Assembly: GCF_900103345.1 (NCBI RefSeq)
Contig: NZ_LT629702.1
Coordinates: 1,364,001-1,428,000, forward strand
DNA: 64,000 nt
Source: Pseudomonas azotoformans
Lineage (GTDB): Bacteria; Pseudomonadota; Gammaproteobacteria; Pseudomonadales; Pseudomonadaceae
Direction: 5' to 3'
The notes beneath the pieces were generated by a model. The model worked only from the letters and a program-made list of their open reading frames with translations. It made no database searches and was not told the DNA's origin. Below are positions 7,530-17,336 of this stretch, one piece after another (position 1 is the stretch's first letter; each line of letters opens with the position of its first letter). The position numbers and the translations under genes were made by a program.

Positions 7530-10487
7530 ATGATCTGCGACTTACCCCGTTTCAAACCGCTTGCCGCCGGTTCCCTGCTGCTGGTGTCCGTTGCGGCGCA
7601 GGCGGCCTATACCGAGGCCGGTCAACCGGGGAACGCCGCCAGTTGGCGTTCCGCCGAGTACCAGAGCGACTGGGGGCTGGGCCGCATGAAGGCGGATGAA
7701 GCCTACGCCGCCGGCATCACCGGCAGCGGGGTGAAGATCGGTGCGCTGGACTCAGGTTTCGATCCCGACCACCCGGAAGCCGCCAAGGATCGCTATCACG
7801 CCGTCACCGCCAATGGCCGTTACGTGGATGGCCGCCCCTTCAGCACCACCGGCGCACTCAACCTCAACAATGACTCCCACGGCACCCATGTCACCGGCAC
7901 CCTGGGCGCCGCCCGCGATGGCGTCGGTATGCACGGCTTGGCCTATAACGCGCAGGTCTTCGTGGGCAATACCAACGCCAGCGACAGCTTCCTGTTCGGC
8001 CCGACCCCGGACCCAAAGTACTTCAAGGCGGTGTACAGCGCCCTGGTGGATTCCGGTGTGCGTGCGATCAACAACAGTTGGGGCAGCCAACCCAAGGACG
8101 TCAGCTACCAGACCCTGGGCGACCTGCACGCTGCCTACGCCCAGCATTACCACCAGGGCACCTGGCTGGACGCGGCGGCGGATGTGGCCAAGGCCGGTGT
8201 CATCAATGTCTTCAGTGCCGGCAACAGCGGTTACGCGAATGCCAGCGTGCGTTCGGCGCTGCCGTATTTCCAGCCGGAACTGGAAGGGCACTGGCTGGCG
8301 GTGTCGGGGCTGGATAAAGCCAATAACCAGAAATACAACCAATGTGGCATCGCCCAGTACTGGTGCATTTCCACGCCTGGCGCGCTGATCAACAGTACCG
8401 TTCCGGGCGGCGGCTACGGCGTGAAATCCGGCACCTCGATGTCGGCACCGCATGCCACGGGTGCGTTGGCGCTGGTGATGGAACGCTATCCCTACATGAC
8501 CAACGAACAGGCGTTGCAGGTGCTTCTGACCACCGCCACGCAGCTCGATGGTTCGATCACCCAGGCGCCCAACACGACGGTGGGGTGGGGCGTGCCGGAC
8601 CTGGGCCGGGCGATGCACGGGCCGGGGCAGTTACTCGGGCCGATGAACGTGAGCCTCGCGGCCGGACAGGGCGATGTCTGGAGCAATGGCATTTCCGACC
8701 AGGCCTTGCTGCAGCGCCAGGCGCAAGACGCTGCCGAGCACAGCGCCTGGCAACAGACCCTGATCGACAAGGGCTGGCAAAACGGGGTGGGCGCCGCTGC
8801 CAGCCAGCAGGACCAGACCGATTACGCGGTCGGCACAGCACGTGACCAAGCGGCTGCGACACGGATTTATCAAGGCAGCCTGATCAAGTCTGGCGCGGGC
8901 ACGCTGGTACTCGACGGCGACAGCACCTATCGCGGTGCGACCACCGTCAACGGCGGGCTGCTGGCAGTCAACGGTTCACTGACGTCTGCGGTGACCGTCA
9001 ATGACAGCGGTACATTGGGCGGTTCCGGACGGATCGGCGCGTTGTCGGTCACCCAGGGTGGCCGCGTGGCACCGGGCAATTCGGTGGGCACCTTACAGGT
9101 GGCGGGTGACGTGAACCTCGGCGCAGGCTCCACCTATGCGGTGGAGCTCACGCCCACCAGCAGCGACCGCATCGTCGCCGGCGGCAAGGCGATCCTGGGC
9201 GGCGGCAATGTCACCCTGGCGTTGGAAAACAGCCCGAGCCTGCTCAGCGGCGCACAGGTGCAGAGCCTGATCGGCCGCCAGTACACCATCCTCCAGGCGG
9301 CGGGTGGCATTCAGGGGCAATTTGGCCAGGTGTTGCCCGACTACCTGTTCCTCGGTGGCACCCTGGGTTACGCCGCCAATGGCGTGCAATTGGACGTGGT
9401 CCGCAGCGCCGCCACGTTTGCCAGCGTCGCCGCGACCCGCAACCAACGCAATGTGGCGACCGCCGCCGAGCAATTGGGCGCGGGCAACCCGGTATATGAA
9501 AGCGTCCTGCAGTCGGACTCGCTCGCGGTCGCACAACACGGCTTGCAGCAACTGTCCGGTGAAATTTACCCGGCGATCGGCAGCTTGCTGATCAACGACA
9601 GCCTGCAAGTGCGCGACGCCGTGGGCGAGCGCTTGCGCAATATACCGGTCACTGCTGAAAGCAACCTGTGGCTCAAGGCACTCGGTGCCTGGGGCAAGCG
9701 CGACAGCCGCAACGAAACGGCGGGGTCCACCACGTCCCTCGGCGGCCTGCTGGGCGGGGTCGATGGTGCACTGGACGAGCAGACCCGCGTGGGCCTGGTC
9801 GCAGGTTACAGCGACAGTTCATTGAACATGGGCAGCGGCACGCAGGCCTCGGCGTCCATCGACAGTTATCACCTCGGTGCGTATGTCGGGCGCGAGCTGG
9901 ATGAATGGCGCATCAGTGCCGGTGGCGCCTACAGCTGGCATCGCGGTGACGTGAAGCGCGACCTGCAATACGGCGCCGTCAGCGGCAAACAGAAAACCAA
10001 GCTGGAGGCACGCACGGCGCAACTGTTCTCCGAAGCAGCCTACCGGATCAACCTGCACCCCTTGGCCCTGGAGCCGTTCGCCAACCTGGCCTATGTGCAC
10101 CTGGACAGTGACGGCTTCCATGAAAAAGGCGACGCCGCCGCCCTTGAGCGTGGCCGTGATCGGCGAGACGCCGTGCTCGGCACGCTTGGCATGCGCGCAC
10201 TGAAAACCATTGCCCTCAACGACCACCAGCCACTGCAGCTTTCCGCTTCGCTGGGCTGGCAACACAGCCTCACCGCCGTCGAATCCGCAGAACACCTGGC
10301 GTTTGTCGCCGGTGGGCCGTCATTTGCGGTGGACAGTTCGCCGTTGCTGCGCGACGCCGCGCTGGTCGGCGTGCAGGCCAGCCTGGCGCTGAGCCCTGCC
10401 ATGCGGGTCAACCTTGATTACAACGGCCAATTGGGTGGACGGGAGAACACCCAGGGGGTGGGGCTGAGCCTCAACTGGCAGTTCTGA
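7530..10487 (+). CDS. prtA: Subtilisin-like autotransporter serine protease PrtA
   Basis: A 985-residue type V secreted protease. A signal peptide (about residues 1-25) precedes an S8 peptidase domain with catalytic Asp74 (GALDSG), His117 (HGTHVTG) and Ser303 (GTSMSAPH). Passenger beta-helix with an autotransporter-associated repeat (about 450-540) leads to a C-terminal beta-barrel ending in Phe (LNWQF), the usual BAM signal. The Shine-Dalgarno AAGGAGGG is strong. It sits directly after aprF, matching the prtA position in the P. fluorescens aprX-lipA operon. It is clearly paralogous to the next gene, prtB. Confidence 0.93.
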   Translation: MICDLPRFKPLAAGSLLLVSVAAQAAYTEAGQPGNAASWRSAEYQSDWGLGRMKADEAYAAGITGSGVKIGALDSGFDPDHPEAAKDRYHAVTANGRYVDGRPFSTTGALNLNNDSHGTHVTGTLGAARDGVGMHGLAYNAQVFVGNTNASDSFLFGPTPDPKYFKAVYSALVDSGVRAINNSWGSQPKDVSYQTLGDLHAAYAQHYHQGTWLDAAADVAKAGVINVFSAGNSGYANASVRSALPYFQPELEGHWLAVSGLDKANNQKYNQCGIAQYWCISTPGALINSTVPGGGYGVKSGTSMSAPHATGALALVMERYPYMTNEQALQVLLTTATQLDGSITQAPNTTVGWGVPDLGRAMHGPGQLLGPMNVSLAAGQGDVWSNGISDQALLQRQAQDAAEHSAWQQTLIDKGWQNGVGAAASQQDQTDYAVGTARDQAAATRIYQGSLIKSGAGTLVLDGDSTYRGATTVNGGLLAVNGSLTSAVTVNDSGTLGGSGRIGALSVTQGGRVAPGNSVGTLQVAGDVNLGAGSTYAVELTPTSSDRIVAGGKAILGGGNVTLALENSPSLLSGAQVQSLIGRQYTILQAAGGIQGQFGQVLPDYLFLGGTLGYAANGVQLDVVRSAATFASVAATRNQRNVATAAEQLGAGNPVYESVLQSDSLAVAQHGLQQLSGEIYPAIGSLLINDSLQVRDAVGERLRNIPVTAESNLWLKALGAWGKRDSRNETAGSTTSLGGLLGGVDGALDEQTRVGLVAGYSDSSLNMGSGTQASASIDSYHLGAYVGRELDEWRISAGGAYSWHRGDVKRDLQYGAVSGKQKTKLEARTAQLFSEAAYRINLHPLALEPFANLAYVHLDSDGFHEKGDAAALERGRDRRDAVLGTLGMRALKTIALNDHQPLQLSASLGWQHSLTAVESAEHLAFVAGGPSFAVDSSPLLRDAALVGVQASLALSPAMRVNLDYNGQLGGRENTQGVGLSLNWQF

Positions 10488-10530
10488 AGCGACTTACACA
10501 CGTCCAATAAGAAAACTAAGGAAGGTCAGC

Positions 10531-13500
10531 GTGAACAAACGCAAGTCAGGGTTAACAACCGCCATCCACACCGCCTTGGGCTACCCGCTCAACGCCACCC
10601 GCAGCGCGCCATACGGTGCGTTGCTGTGCTGCCTGGCAAGCCTGGGAACCGCTCAGGCCGCACCCTATGTGGAAACCGGCAAGCTGGGCGACGCCGCCAG
10701 CTGGCGCAGCACTGAATTCAAGGCCGACTGGGGCCTGGGCGCCGTACATGCCGACGCCGCGTATGCCGCGGGCTACACCGGCAAGGGCGTCAAGCTGGGG
10801 ATCTTCGACCAGCCGGTGTACGCCCAGCACCCGGAGTTCGCCAGCCCCGGCAAAGTGGTGACGATTGTCACTGAGGGCATCCGCCAGTACACCGACCCGT
10901 ATATCCCGGTGAAGGCCGGCGATGCGTTTCGTTATGACGGCACGCCGTCGCTGGGCTCCAACGGCAAGCTGGGCAACCACGGCACCCATGTCGGCGGTAT
11001 CGCCGCGGGCAATCGCGATGGCGGGCCGATGCATGGCGTGGCCTTCGATGCGCAAATCATCAGCGCCGAGAACGGCGACCCGGGCCCGGAAGACGGCATC
11101 ATCCTCGGTAACGACGGTGCAGTGTACAAAGCCGGTTGGGACGCGTTGGTCGCCAGCGGCGCGCGGATCATCAACAACAGTTGGGGCATCGGCATCGGCG
11201 ACCCATACGCCCAGGGCGGACGCGACCCGGCGTTCCCGAATTTCACGGTCAATGAAGCGCAGGCGCAGTTCAATAACATCCGGCCGATCCTCGGTACGCT
11301 CGCCGGGGGCGCCTACCAGGGCGCGATCGACGCGGCGCGCAGCGGCGTGCTGACGATCTTTGCCGCCGGCAACGACTACAACCGCAACAACCCGGACGCG
11401 ATTTCCGGGCTGGCGTACTTTGTGCCCGAGATTGCGCCCAACTGGCTGTCCGTCGCGGCCTTGCAACAGAACCCGGACACTGCCAGCGCCGACCCGTATG
11501 TGATCAGTACGTTTTCCTCGCGTTGCGGCTACGCGGCGAGCTTCTGCGTGTCGGCCCCCGGCACCCGGATCTACAGTTCCGTCATCAATGGCACCAACCT
11601 GGACAACCTCACCACCGACTACGCCAACTTCAACGGCACCTCCATGGCTGCGCCCCATGTGGCCGGTAGCGCGGCCGTGCTGATGCAGCGTTTTGCGTAC
11701 ATGAGCGGCGACCAGATCTCGACGCTGCTCAAAACCACCGCCACCGACCTCGGCGCACCGGGCATCGACGCGCTGTACGGCTGGGGCATGATCAACCTGG
11801 GCAAGGCGATCAATGGCCCGGGCATGTTTGTCACGGCCGAGGACATCCCGGCCGAGTTTCGCATCGACGGCGCCTATGGCAGCGGCCAGTTTGTCGCGGA
11901 TTTGCCGGGCGTGGGTGCGGTGGTCGATGCCGGCAAGCCGACGCAGCGGCTGTGCAACGATGTGCATTGCGGGCTGGATGTGTGGAGCAATGACATCGGC
12001 GGACACGGCGGCTTGACCAAACAAGGTGTTGGCACCTTGGTGCTCACCGGCTCCAGCACCTACAGCGGCCCGACGCTGGTCAACCAGGGCCTGCTGGCCA
12101 TCAACGGCTCGGTCATTTCGAACGTCACCGTCAGCCAGAGCGGGGTGGTTGGCGGGAGCGGGCGCATCGGTTCGCTGTTGGCGAAAAACGGCGGCACCGT
12201 AGCGCCGGGCAATTCCATCGGCACGCTGAACGTAGCCGGGGACGTCACCTTTGAGCCCGGGTCGACCTATGCCGTGGAGCTGTCGCCCACCAACAGCGAT
12301 CGCATTGTGGCGGGAGGCACTGCCACCTTGAACGGCGGCACGGTGACCCTCGCGCTGGAAAACAGCCCGACACTGCTCAGCGGTGCCCAGGCGCAAAGCC
12401 TGATCGGGCGCCAGTACAACATCCTGCAAGCCGCCGGTGGCATTACCGGCAGTTTTGGCGCGGTGCTGCCCAACTACCTGTTCCTTGGCGGCAACCTGAA
12501 CTACGCGGCCAACGGCGTGCAACTGGACGTGGCGCGTAACGCCAACAGTTTTGCCAGCGTGGGCGCCACGGACAACCAGCGCGCCGTGGCCGGCGCCGCT
12601 GAGCAATTGGGCGCGGGCAACGCCGTGTATGAAAGCCTGCTGTTGGCGCCGAACGCGGCATCGGCGCAAGGAGCTTTCCAGCAGCTGTCGGGGGAAATCT
12701 ACCCGGCCCTGGAAACGGCCTTGGTCAATGACAGCCGCTATGTGCGTGAAGCCGTGGGCGAGCGCTTGCGCAATGGCGAGATGGGCGCGCCCAGCGAGAC
12801 GCTCGACAGCCGTGGCAACGTGTGGGTGAAGGCCCTGGGCGCCTGGGGCAAGACCGACAGCCGCAGCGATACGGCCGGCTACACCACGTCCATCGGCGGC
12901 ATGCTCGCCGGGGTCGACGGTGCACTCGACGAGTCCACACGCATCGGTCTGGTCGCGGGTTACAGCGACACGTCACTCAACATGGGCAGCGGCACGCATT
13001 CCCGTGCTTCGGTCGACAGCTACCATTTCGGCGCCTATGCCGGGCATGAGATCGGCGCCTGGCGCCTGAGCGGCGGTGCGGCCTACAGCTGGCACCGCGC
13101 AGACGTGAAACGTGACCTGCAATACGGCGAGGTTTCAGGCAAGCAGAAGGCCAAGGTTGATGCCCGCAGCACCCAGGTGTTCACCGAAGCGGCCTACCGG
13201 CTCAACCTGCAACCGCTGGCCCTGGAGCCGTTCGCCAACCTGGCCTACGTGCACCTGGACAGCGATGGCGTTACCGAAAAAGGTGACGCGGCCGCGCTGA
13301 AAAGTCGCGACGACAGCCGTGACCTGGTGCTGAGCACCTTGGGTATGCGTGCCTTGAAAACCTTCAATGTGAATGACCACCAGCAACTGGCGGTGTCCGG
13401 CACCCTGGGCTGGCAGCACAACCTCAGCAGCAGCGACTCCGAGCAACGCCTGGCGTTTGCCTCGGGCGGTCCGGCGTTTGCGGTGGAAAGTGCGCCGGTG

Positions 13501-13641
13501 GTGCGTGATGCGGCGCTGGTCGGGGCGCGGGTGAGCCTGGCGCTGAGCAAGGAGGCGCGAGTGAACCTTGACTACAACGGCCTGCTGGCCAGCAAAGAAA
13601 AAGTCCATGGCGTGGGCTTGAGCCTGGACTGGGCATTCTGA
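10531..13641 (+). CDS. prtB: Subtilisin-like autotransporter serine protease PrtB
   Basis: A 1036-residue paralogue of PrtA with the same order: signal peptide, S8 protease, passenger repeat, beta-barrel ending LDWAF. Catalytic residues are Asp93 (GIFDQP), His150 (HGTHVGG) and Ser371 (NGTSMAAPH). The start is GTG with AAGGAAGG upstream. From about residue 500 to the end it is nearly collinear with PrtA, whereas the protease domain has extra insertions, so tandem duplication followed by divergence of the catalytic part is likely. The Asp motif reads FDQP rather than the common DSG/DTG. Confidence 0.93.
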   Translation: MNKRKSGLTTAIHTALGYPLNATRSAPYGALLCCLASLGTAQAAPYVETGKLGDAASWRSTEFKADWGLGAVHADAAYAAGYTGKGVKLGIFDQPVYAQHPEFASPGKVVTIVTEGIRQYTDPYIPVKAGDAFRYDGTPSLGSNGKLGNHGTHVGGIAAGNRDGGPMHGVAFDAQIISAENGDPGPEDGIILGNDGAVYKAGWDALVASGARIINNSWGIGIGDPYAQGGRDPAFPNFTVNEAQAQFNNIRPILGTLAGGAYQGAIDAARSGVLTIFAAGNDYNRNNPDAISGLAYFVPEIAPNWLSVAALQQNPDTASADPYVISTFSSRCGYAASFCVSAPGTRIYSSVINGTNLDNLTTDYANFNGTSMAAPHVAGSAAVLMQRFAYMSGDQISTLLKTTATDLGAPGIDALYGWGMINLGKAINGPGMFVTAEDIPAEFRIDGAYGSGQFVADLPGVGAVVDAGKPTQRLCNDVHCGLDVWSNDIGGHGGLTKQGVGTLVLTGSSTYSGPTLVNQGLLAINGSVISNVTVSQSGVVGGSGRIGSLLAKNGGTVAPGNSIGTLNVAGDVTFEPGSTYAVELSPTNSDRIVAGGTATLNGGTVTLALENSPTLLSGAQAQSLIGRQYNILQAAGGITGSFGAVLPNYLFLGGNLNYAANGVQLDVARNANSFASVGATDNQRAVAGAAEQLGAGNAVYESLLLAPNAASAQGAFQQLSGEIYPALETALVNDSRYVREAVGERLRNGEMGAPSETLDSRGNVWVKALGAWGKTDSRSDTAGYTTSIGGMLAGVDGALDESTRIGLVAGYSDTSLNMGSGTHSRASVDSYHFGAYAGHEIGAWRLSGGAAYSWHRADVKRDLQYGEVSGKQKAKVDARSTQVFTEAAYRLNLQPLALEPFANLAYVHLDSDGVTEKGDAAALKSRDDSRDLVLSTLGMRALKTFNVNDHQQLAVSGTLGWQHNLSSSDSEQRLAFASGGPAFAVESAPVVRDAALVGARVSLALSKEARVNLDYNGLLASKEKVHGVGLSLDWAF

Positions 13642-13656
13642 TGGTTTAGCGACCTT

Positions 13657-13684
13657 TGCGGGCGCCGGCACACCGGCACCCGCA
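13657..13684 (+). other. Hairpin between prtB and lipA
   Basis: TGCGGGCGCCGG (13657-13668) and CCGGCACCCGCA (13673-13684) form a stem with one internal mismatch and a 4-base loop. Only a short T-run follows, so it may be an attenuator or processing element rather than a full terminator. Confidence 0.45.
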
Positions 13685-13728
13685 GGTTTGGCTTTCTCGA
13701 CAACTCCAACAACAGAGAGGCACTTCCC

Positions 13729-15159
13729 ATGGGTATCTTTGACTATAAAAACCTCGGCACCGAGGGCTCCAAGGCGTTGTTCGCCGATGCGATGGCGATC
13801 ACGTTGTACACCTATCACAACCTGGATAACGGCTTTGCCGTGGGTTACCAGCACAACGGCCTGGGGCTGGGCCTACCGGCCACGCTGGTCGGGGCGTTGC
13901 TCGGCAGCACCGATTCACAAGGCGTTATCCCCGGCATTCCGTGGAACCCGGATTCGGAAAAAGCCGCCCTGGAAGCAGTGCAAAAGGCCGGTTGGACGCC
14001 GATCAGCGCCAGCGCCCTGGGCTACGGTGGCAAGGTCGATGCGCGAGGTACGTTCTTCGGCGAAAAGGCCGGCTACACCACGGCCCAGGTCGAGGTGCTG
14101 GGCAAGTACGATGACGCCGGCAAGCTGCTGGAAATCGGCATCGGTTTTCGCGGCACCTCCGGCCCACGGGAAACCTTGATCAGCGATTCCATCGGCGACC
14201 TGGTCAGCGACTTGCTCGCAGCCCTGGGGCCAAAGGATTACGCGAAGAACTACGCCGGCGAAGCCTTCGGCGGCTTGCTTAAGAATGTCGCCGACTACGC
14301 CAGCGCCCATGGCCTGAGCGGCAAGGATGTGGTGGTCAGTGGGCATAGCCTGGGCGGCTTGGCCGTCAACAGCATGGCCGACCTGAGCAACAACCAATGG
14401 GCCGGGTTCTACAAGGATGCCAACTACGTGGCCTATGCCTCGCCGACCCAGAGTGCCGGCGACAAGGTGCTCAATATCGGCTACGAAAACGACCCGGTAT
14501 TCCGGGCGCTGGATGGCTCTTCCTTCAACCTGTCGTCCCTGGGCGTGCACGACAAACCCCATGAGTCGACCACCGACAATATCGTCAGCTTCAACGACCA
14601 CTATGCGTCGACGCTATGGAATGTGATGCCGTTTTCCATCGTCAACCTGCCGACCTGGATCTCGCACCTGCCCACCGGCTATGGCGATGGCATGACGCGT
14701 ATCCTCGAATCGGGCTTCTACGAGCAGATGACCCGCGATTCCACGGTGATCGTCGCCAACCTGTCCGACCCGGCGCGGGCCAACACCTGGGTGCAGGACC
14801 TCAACCGTAATGCCGAACCGCACAAAGGCAATACCTTCATCATCGGCAGCGACGGCAATGACCTGATCCAGGGCGGCAAGGGTGCGGACTTTATCGAGGG
14901 GGGGAGGGGCAATGACACGATCCGCGATAACAGTGGGCACAACACCTTTCTGTTCAGCGGCCACTTCGGCAGCGATCGGGTGATCGGCTATCAACCCACG
15001 GACAAGCTGGTGTTCAAGGACGTGGAGGGCAGCACCGACCTGCGTGACCATGCAAAAGTGGTCGGCGCGGATACGGTGCTCACCTTTGGCGCCGACTCGG
15101 TGACCCTGGTCGGCATCGGGCATGGCGGCCTCTGGGCGGACGGTGTGAGCATCGGTTGA
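13729..15159 (+). CDS. lipA: Extracellular lipase, subfamily I.3, exported by AprDEF
   Basis: A 476-residue secreted triacylglycerol lipase of family I.3 (P. fluorescens PML/LipA type). The nucleophile elbow is GHSLGG with Ser207, the position known for these 476-residue lipases. A short RTX block (GGKGADFIEGGRGNDTI) near residues 383-400 binds calcium, and the C-terminus carries the type I secretion signal. There is no signal peptide. As last gene of the apr operon it is expected to use AprDEF. The start has GAGAGG upstream. Confidence 0.96.
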   Translation: MGIFDYKNLGTEGSKALFADAMAITLYTYHNLDNGFAVGYQHNGLGLGLPATLVGALLGSTDSQGVIPGIPWNPDSEKAALEAVQKAGWTPISASALGYGGKVDARGTFFGEKAGYTTAQVEVLGKYDDAGKLLEIGIGFRGTSGPRETLISDSIGDLVSDLLAALGPKDYAKNYAGEAFGGLLKNVADYASAHGLSGKDVVVSGHSLGGLAVNSMADLSNNQWAGFYKDANYVAYASPTQSAGDKVLNIGYENDPVFRALDGSSFNLSSLGVHDKPHESTTDNIVSFNDHYASTLWNVMPFSIVNLPTWISHLPTGYGDGMTRILESGFYEQMTRDSTVIVANLSDPARANTWVQDLNRNAEPHKGNTFIIGSDGNDLIQGGKGADFIEGGRGNDTIRDNSGHNTFLFSGHFGSDRVIGYQPTDKLVFKDVEGSTDLRDHAKVVGADTVLTFGADSVTLVGIGHGGLWADGVSIG

Positions 15160-15245
15160 TCAATGCCAATGAGGCCCCCGCCAGCCACCCCCCTCCAGAC
15201 GGCCTGTGGTATCGGTTAAATATCGGTAACGAACGGCGATAACGC

Positions 15246-15275
15246 AAAAAAAGCCCCGCAGTGCGGGGCTTTTCA
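15246..15275. terminator. Bidirectional terminator between lipA and the lipoprotein gene
   Basis: AGCCCCGC and GCGGGGCT form a stem flanked by seven A on the left and four T on the right. It can end the lipA transcript on plus and, more strongly, the small lipoprotein transcript on minus. Confidence 0.9.
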
Positions 15276-15278
15276 TTG

Positions 15279-15497
15279 TTATTTTTCTTTGATGACCGTC
15301 GCGACATCAGCGGCTTTGACTCGGATGCGCTTGCCGGCGATGTCGGTGAATTCGTAGAAGCCATCGGCGGTCTTGGCGTTTGGGGTGTCCTTGGTCAAAT
15401 ACTGCGTGCCATTTTGCAGTGTCACTACGGTTTGCGTCGCGCAACCGGCCAATACCAGAAAAGTGAGTGCAACCAGTGGCAGACCCAAATTCTTCAT
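15279..15497 (-). CDS. Small lipoprotein, YgdI/YgdR family
   Basis: A 72-residue lipoprotein. The signal peptide ends in the lipobox LVLAGC, so the mature protein is acylated at Cys. The remainder (TVVTLQNG, VIKEK at the end) fits the YgdI/YgdR SH3-like lipoprotein family, whose role is not established. Two nearby ATGs are possible; I chose 15497 because AAGGTAAGGG is then 8 bases away, while ATG 15503 is too close. It stands alone and ends at a strong terminator. Confidence 0.85.
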   Translation of the reverse strand: MKNLGLPLVALTFLVLAGCATQTVVTLQNGTQYLTKDTPNAKTADGFYEFTDIAGKRIRVKAADVATVIKEK

Positions 15498-15689
15498 GTT
15501 CATAACCCTTACCTTGACTTTGAAAAGTCCCGCGCCAGAGGCGGCGGGCGACAAATGTTACGCCATCGATTCTCCCATCTGATCGCTTTTATACAAAAAG
15601 TTGCAGGCGCCATTTATCTATTACCGATTGCAACACCGCATTTGGAGCGGCACTCTGTATGCATAACCAGTATTAGATCAGCGCATGAA

Positions 15690-17336
15690 ATGGCCAATCC
15701 CCTCGACGACCCCCTGTATTACCTGCATAACTTCCGCCAAGTGCTGCTCTGGCTGGGGCAGCGCTATGCCGATTTGCTCGAAAGGGACGAACAGCTTTTT
15801 ATTCAGCAATTTGACAGGTTGCCGCAGGCGTCCCAGGCGCTTTTGGTGCGCATGGTGATGCGCAAGGGCGTGCACTTTCGTGCGGGCAAGCTCAATTACC
15901 TGGAGATTGGTTGCCCCCATGCCGCTGCCGGGCCGCTGATGGCACTGGGTTGGGTGGACGATCAGTACCTACTGGCCTTTGAAGAGCTGTTCGCCGTGCT
16001 GCAAAAAGGTGAAATCCTGGCCGCTTTCAAGCCCTGGATCGACCAGCCCAAAGGCAAGAAAACCGATTGGCTGGAAGGGCTGTCGGCGCAATTCACGGAC
16101 AGCCGCAGCTTTGCCACCTGGTGCCCCGACCTGGCCGACAGGTTGTTCAGTCTCACCGTAATGGAACTCTGCGACCGTCTGCGCCTGATGTTCTTCGGCA
16201 ACCTGCATCAGGACTGGTCCGAGTTCGTGTTGGCCGACCTTGGCATCTACACCTATGAAAAAGTCGAGTTCTGCGCCGAATCCCGGGGTTTGCGCCACCG
16301 TGACGATGTGCAGGGGTATCTGTTCCTGCACCAATGCCAGCAGGCGTACGAGGCCGGTGAGCCGCTGGAAGACGTGCTGGCCGGGATTGCCACGCTGGAC
16401 ACCGATAACCCCTGGCTGGAAAAACGCCGCGCCAAGTTGCTGTTCCAGATGGGTCAATATTGCGAGCGCATTGCCGAGCTGGCCCTGGCGGAGCGGATTT
16501 ACCGGAATTGCGCCTACCCCGGTACCCGCTCACGGCTGATCCGCGTGCTGGAACGCCAGGAGGACTACACCCAAGCCATGGCCCTGGCGAACGTCGCCCA
16601 ACAGGCCCCGGAAAGCGCCGCCGAACAGCAGCACTTGCTGCGTGTTATCCCACGCCTGCGCCGCAAACTGGGCGAGCCGGCATTGCCCAAGGTCAAGCCA
16701 CGGCCGGTCACGCGCCTGGACCTGGCCCTCACGCTGCCGGAACCGTTGATGTCGGTGGAGTACTGCGTGCAGGCGCACCTCAGCGAGCCGGATGGGCCGG
16801 TGCACTACGTGGAAAACGGCCTGATCAATTCGCTGTTCGGCCTGCTGTGCTGGGAGGCGATCTTCGCGCCGCTGCCGGGTTCGTTTTTCCACCCGTTCCA
16901 GCGCGGCCCCGCAGACTTGCACAGCGAGGATTTTCACCAGCGCCGTGCGCCGCTGTTCGCCGCGTGTTTCGAGCAGTTGCAGGACGAGCGCTACAAAACC
17001 ACTATCCGCCAACGCTACCGCGACAAATGGGGTGTCCAGTCGCCCTTCGTGTTCTGGAACCTGCTCAGCGAAGAACTGTTGGAACAAGCCCTGGCCTGTT
17101 TGCCCGCCGAGCACCTGCGCTACTGGTTCGAGCGGCTGCTGCTGGACATCCGCGCCAACCGCGCCGGCATGCCCGACCTGATCCAGTTCTGGCCCGCGCA
17201 AAAGACCTACCGCATGATCGAGGTGAAAGGCCCCGGCGATCGCCTGCAAGACAACCAGCTGCGCTGGCTGGAGTTCTGCGGTGAGTACCAGATGCCGGTG
17301 ACGGTCTGCTATGTGCGCTGGGCACAACCCGCTTGA
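15690..17336 (+). CDS. FAN1-type structure-specific nuclease, VRR-NUC domain
   Basis: A 548-residue protein of the bacterial FAN1 family, 5'-flap/exonucleases able to unhook DNA interstrand crosslinks. The C-terminal VRR-NUC (PD-(D/E)XK) core is visible: MPDLIQFW with Asp496, then IEVKGPGD with Glu511 and Lys513, followed by DNQLRWL. The N-terminal 300 residues are helical, as in FAN1 SAP/TPR regions. ATG 15690 is the family-like start (MANPLDDP); its ribosome-binding site is weak. The stop overlaps the next start (TTGA), so it is translationally coupled to the helicase gene, suggesting a nuclease-helicase team. Confidence 0.88.
   Translation: MANPLDDPLYYLHNFRQVLLWLGQRYADLLERDEQLFIQQFDRLPQASQALLVRMVMRKGVHFRAGKLNYLEIGCPHAAAGPLMALGWVDDQYLLAFEELFAVLQKGEILAAFKPWIDQPKGKKTDWLEGLSAQFTDSRSFATWCPDLADRLFSLTVMELCDRLRLMFFGNLHQDWSEFVLADLGIYTYEKVEFCAESRGLRHRDDVQGYLFLHQCQQAYEAGEPLEDVLAGIATLDTDNPWLEKRRAKLLFQMGQYCERIAELALAERIYRNCAYPGTRSRLIRVLERQEDYTQAMALANVAQQAPESAAEQQHLLRVIPRLRRKLGEPALPKVKPRPVTRLDLALTLPEPLMSVEYCVQAHLSEPDGPVHYVENGLINSLFGLLCWEAIFAPLPGSFFHPFQRGPADLHSEDFHQRRAPLFAACFEQLQDERYKTTIRQRYRDKWGVQSPFVFWNLLSEELLEQALACLPAEHLRYWFERLLLDIRANRAGMPDLIQFWPAQKTYRMIEVKGPGDRLQDNQLRWLEFCGEYQMPVTVCYVRWAQPA

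Noticed and set aside
10552..12669. 705-codon open frame on the minus strand inside prtB
   Set aside because: It lies antisense to a gene with intact protease motifs and autotransporter barrel. The long frame is a by-product of high third-position GC; its translation has no recognisable domain.
15261..15689. Upstream in-frame extension of the FAN1 gene
   Set aside because: It would start inside the lipA/lipoprotein terminator and run antisense through the lipoprotein gene; the family-like start MANPLDDP at 15690 is preferred.
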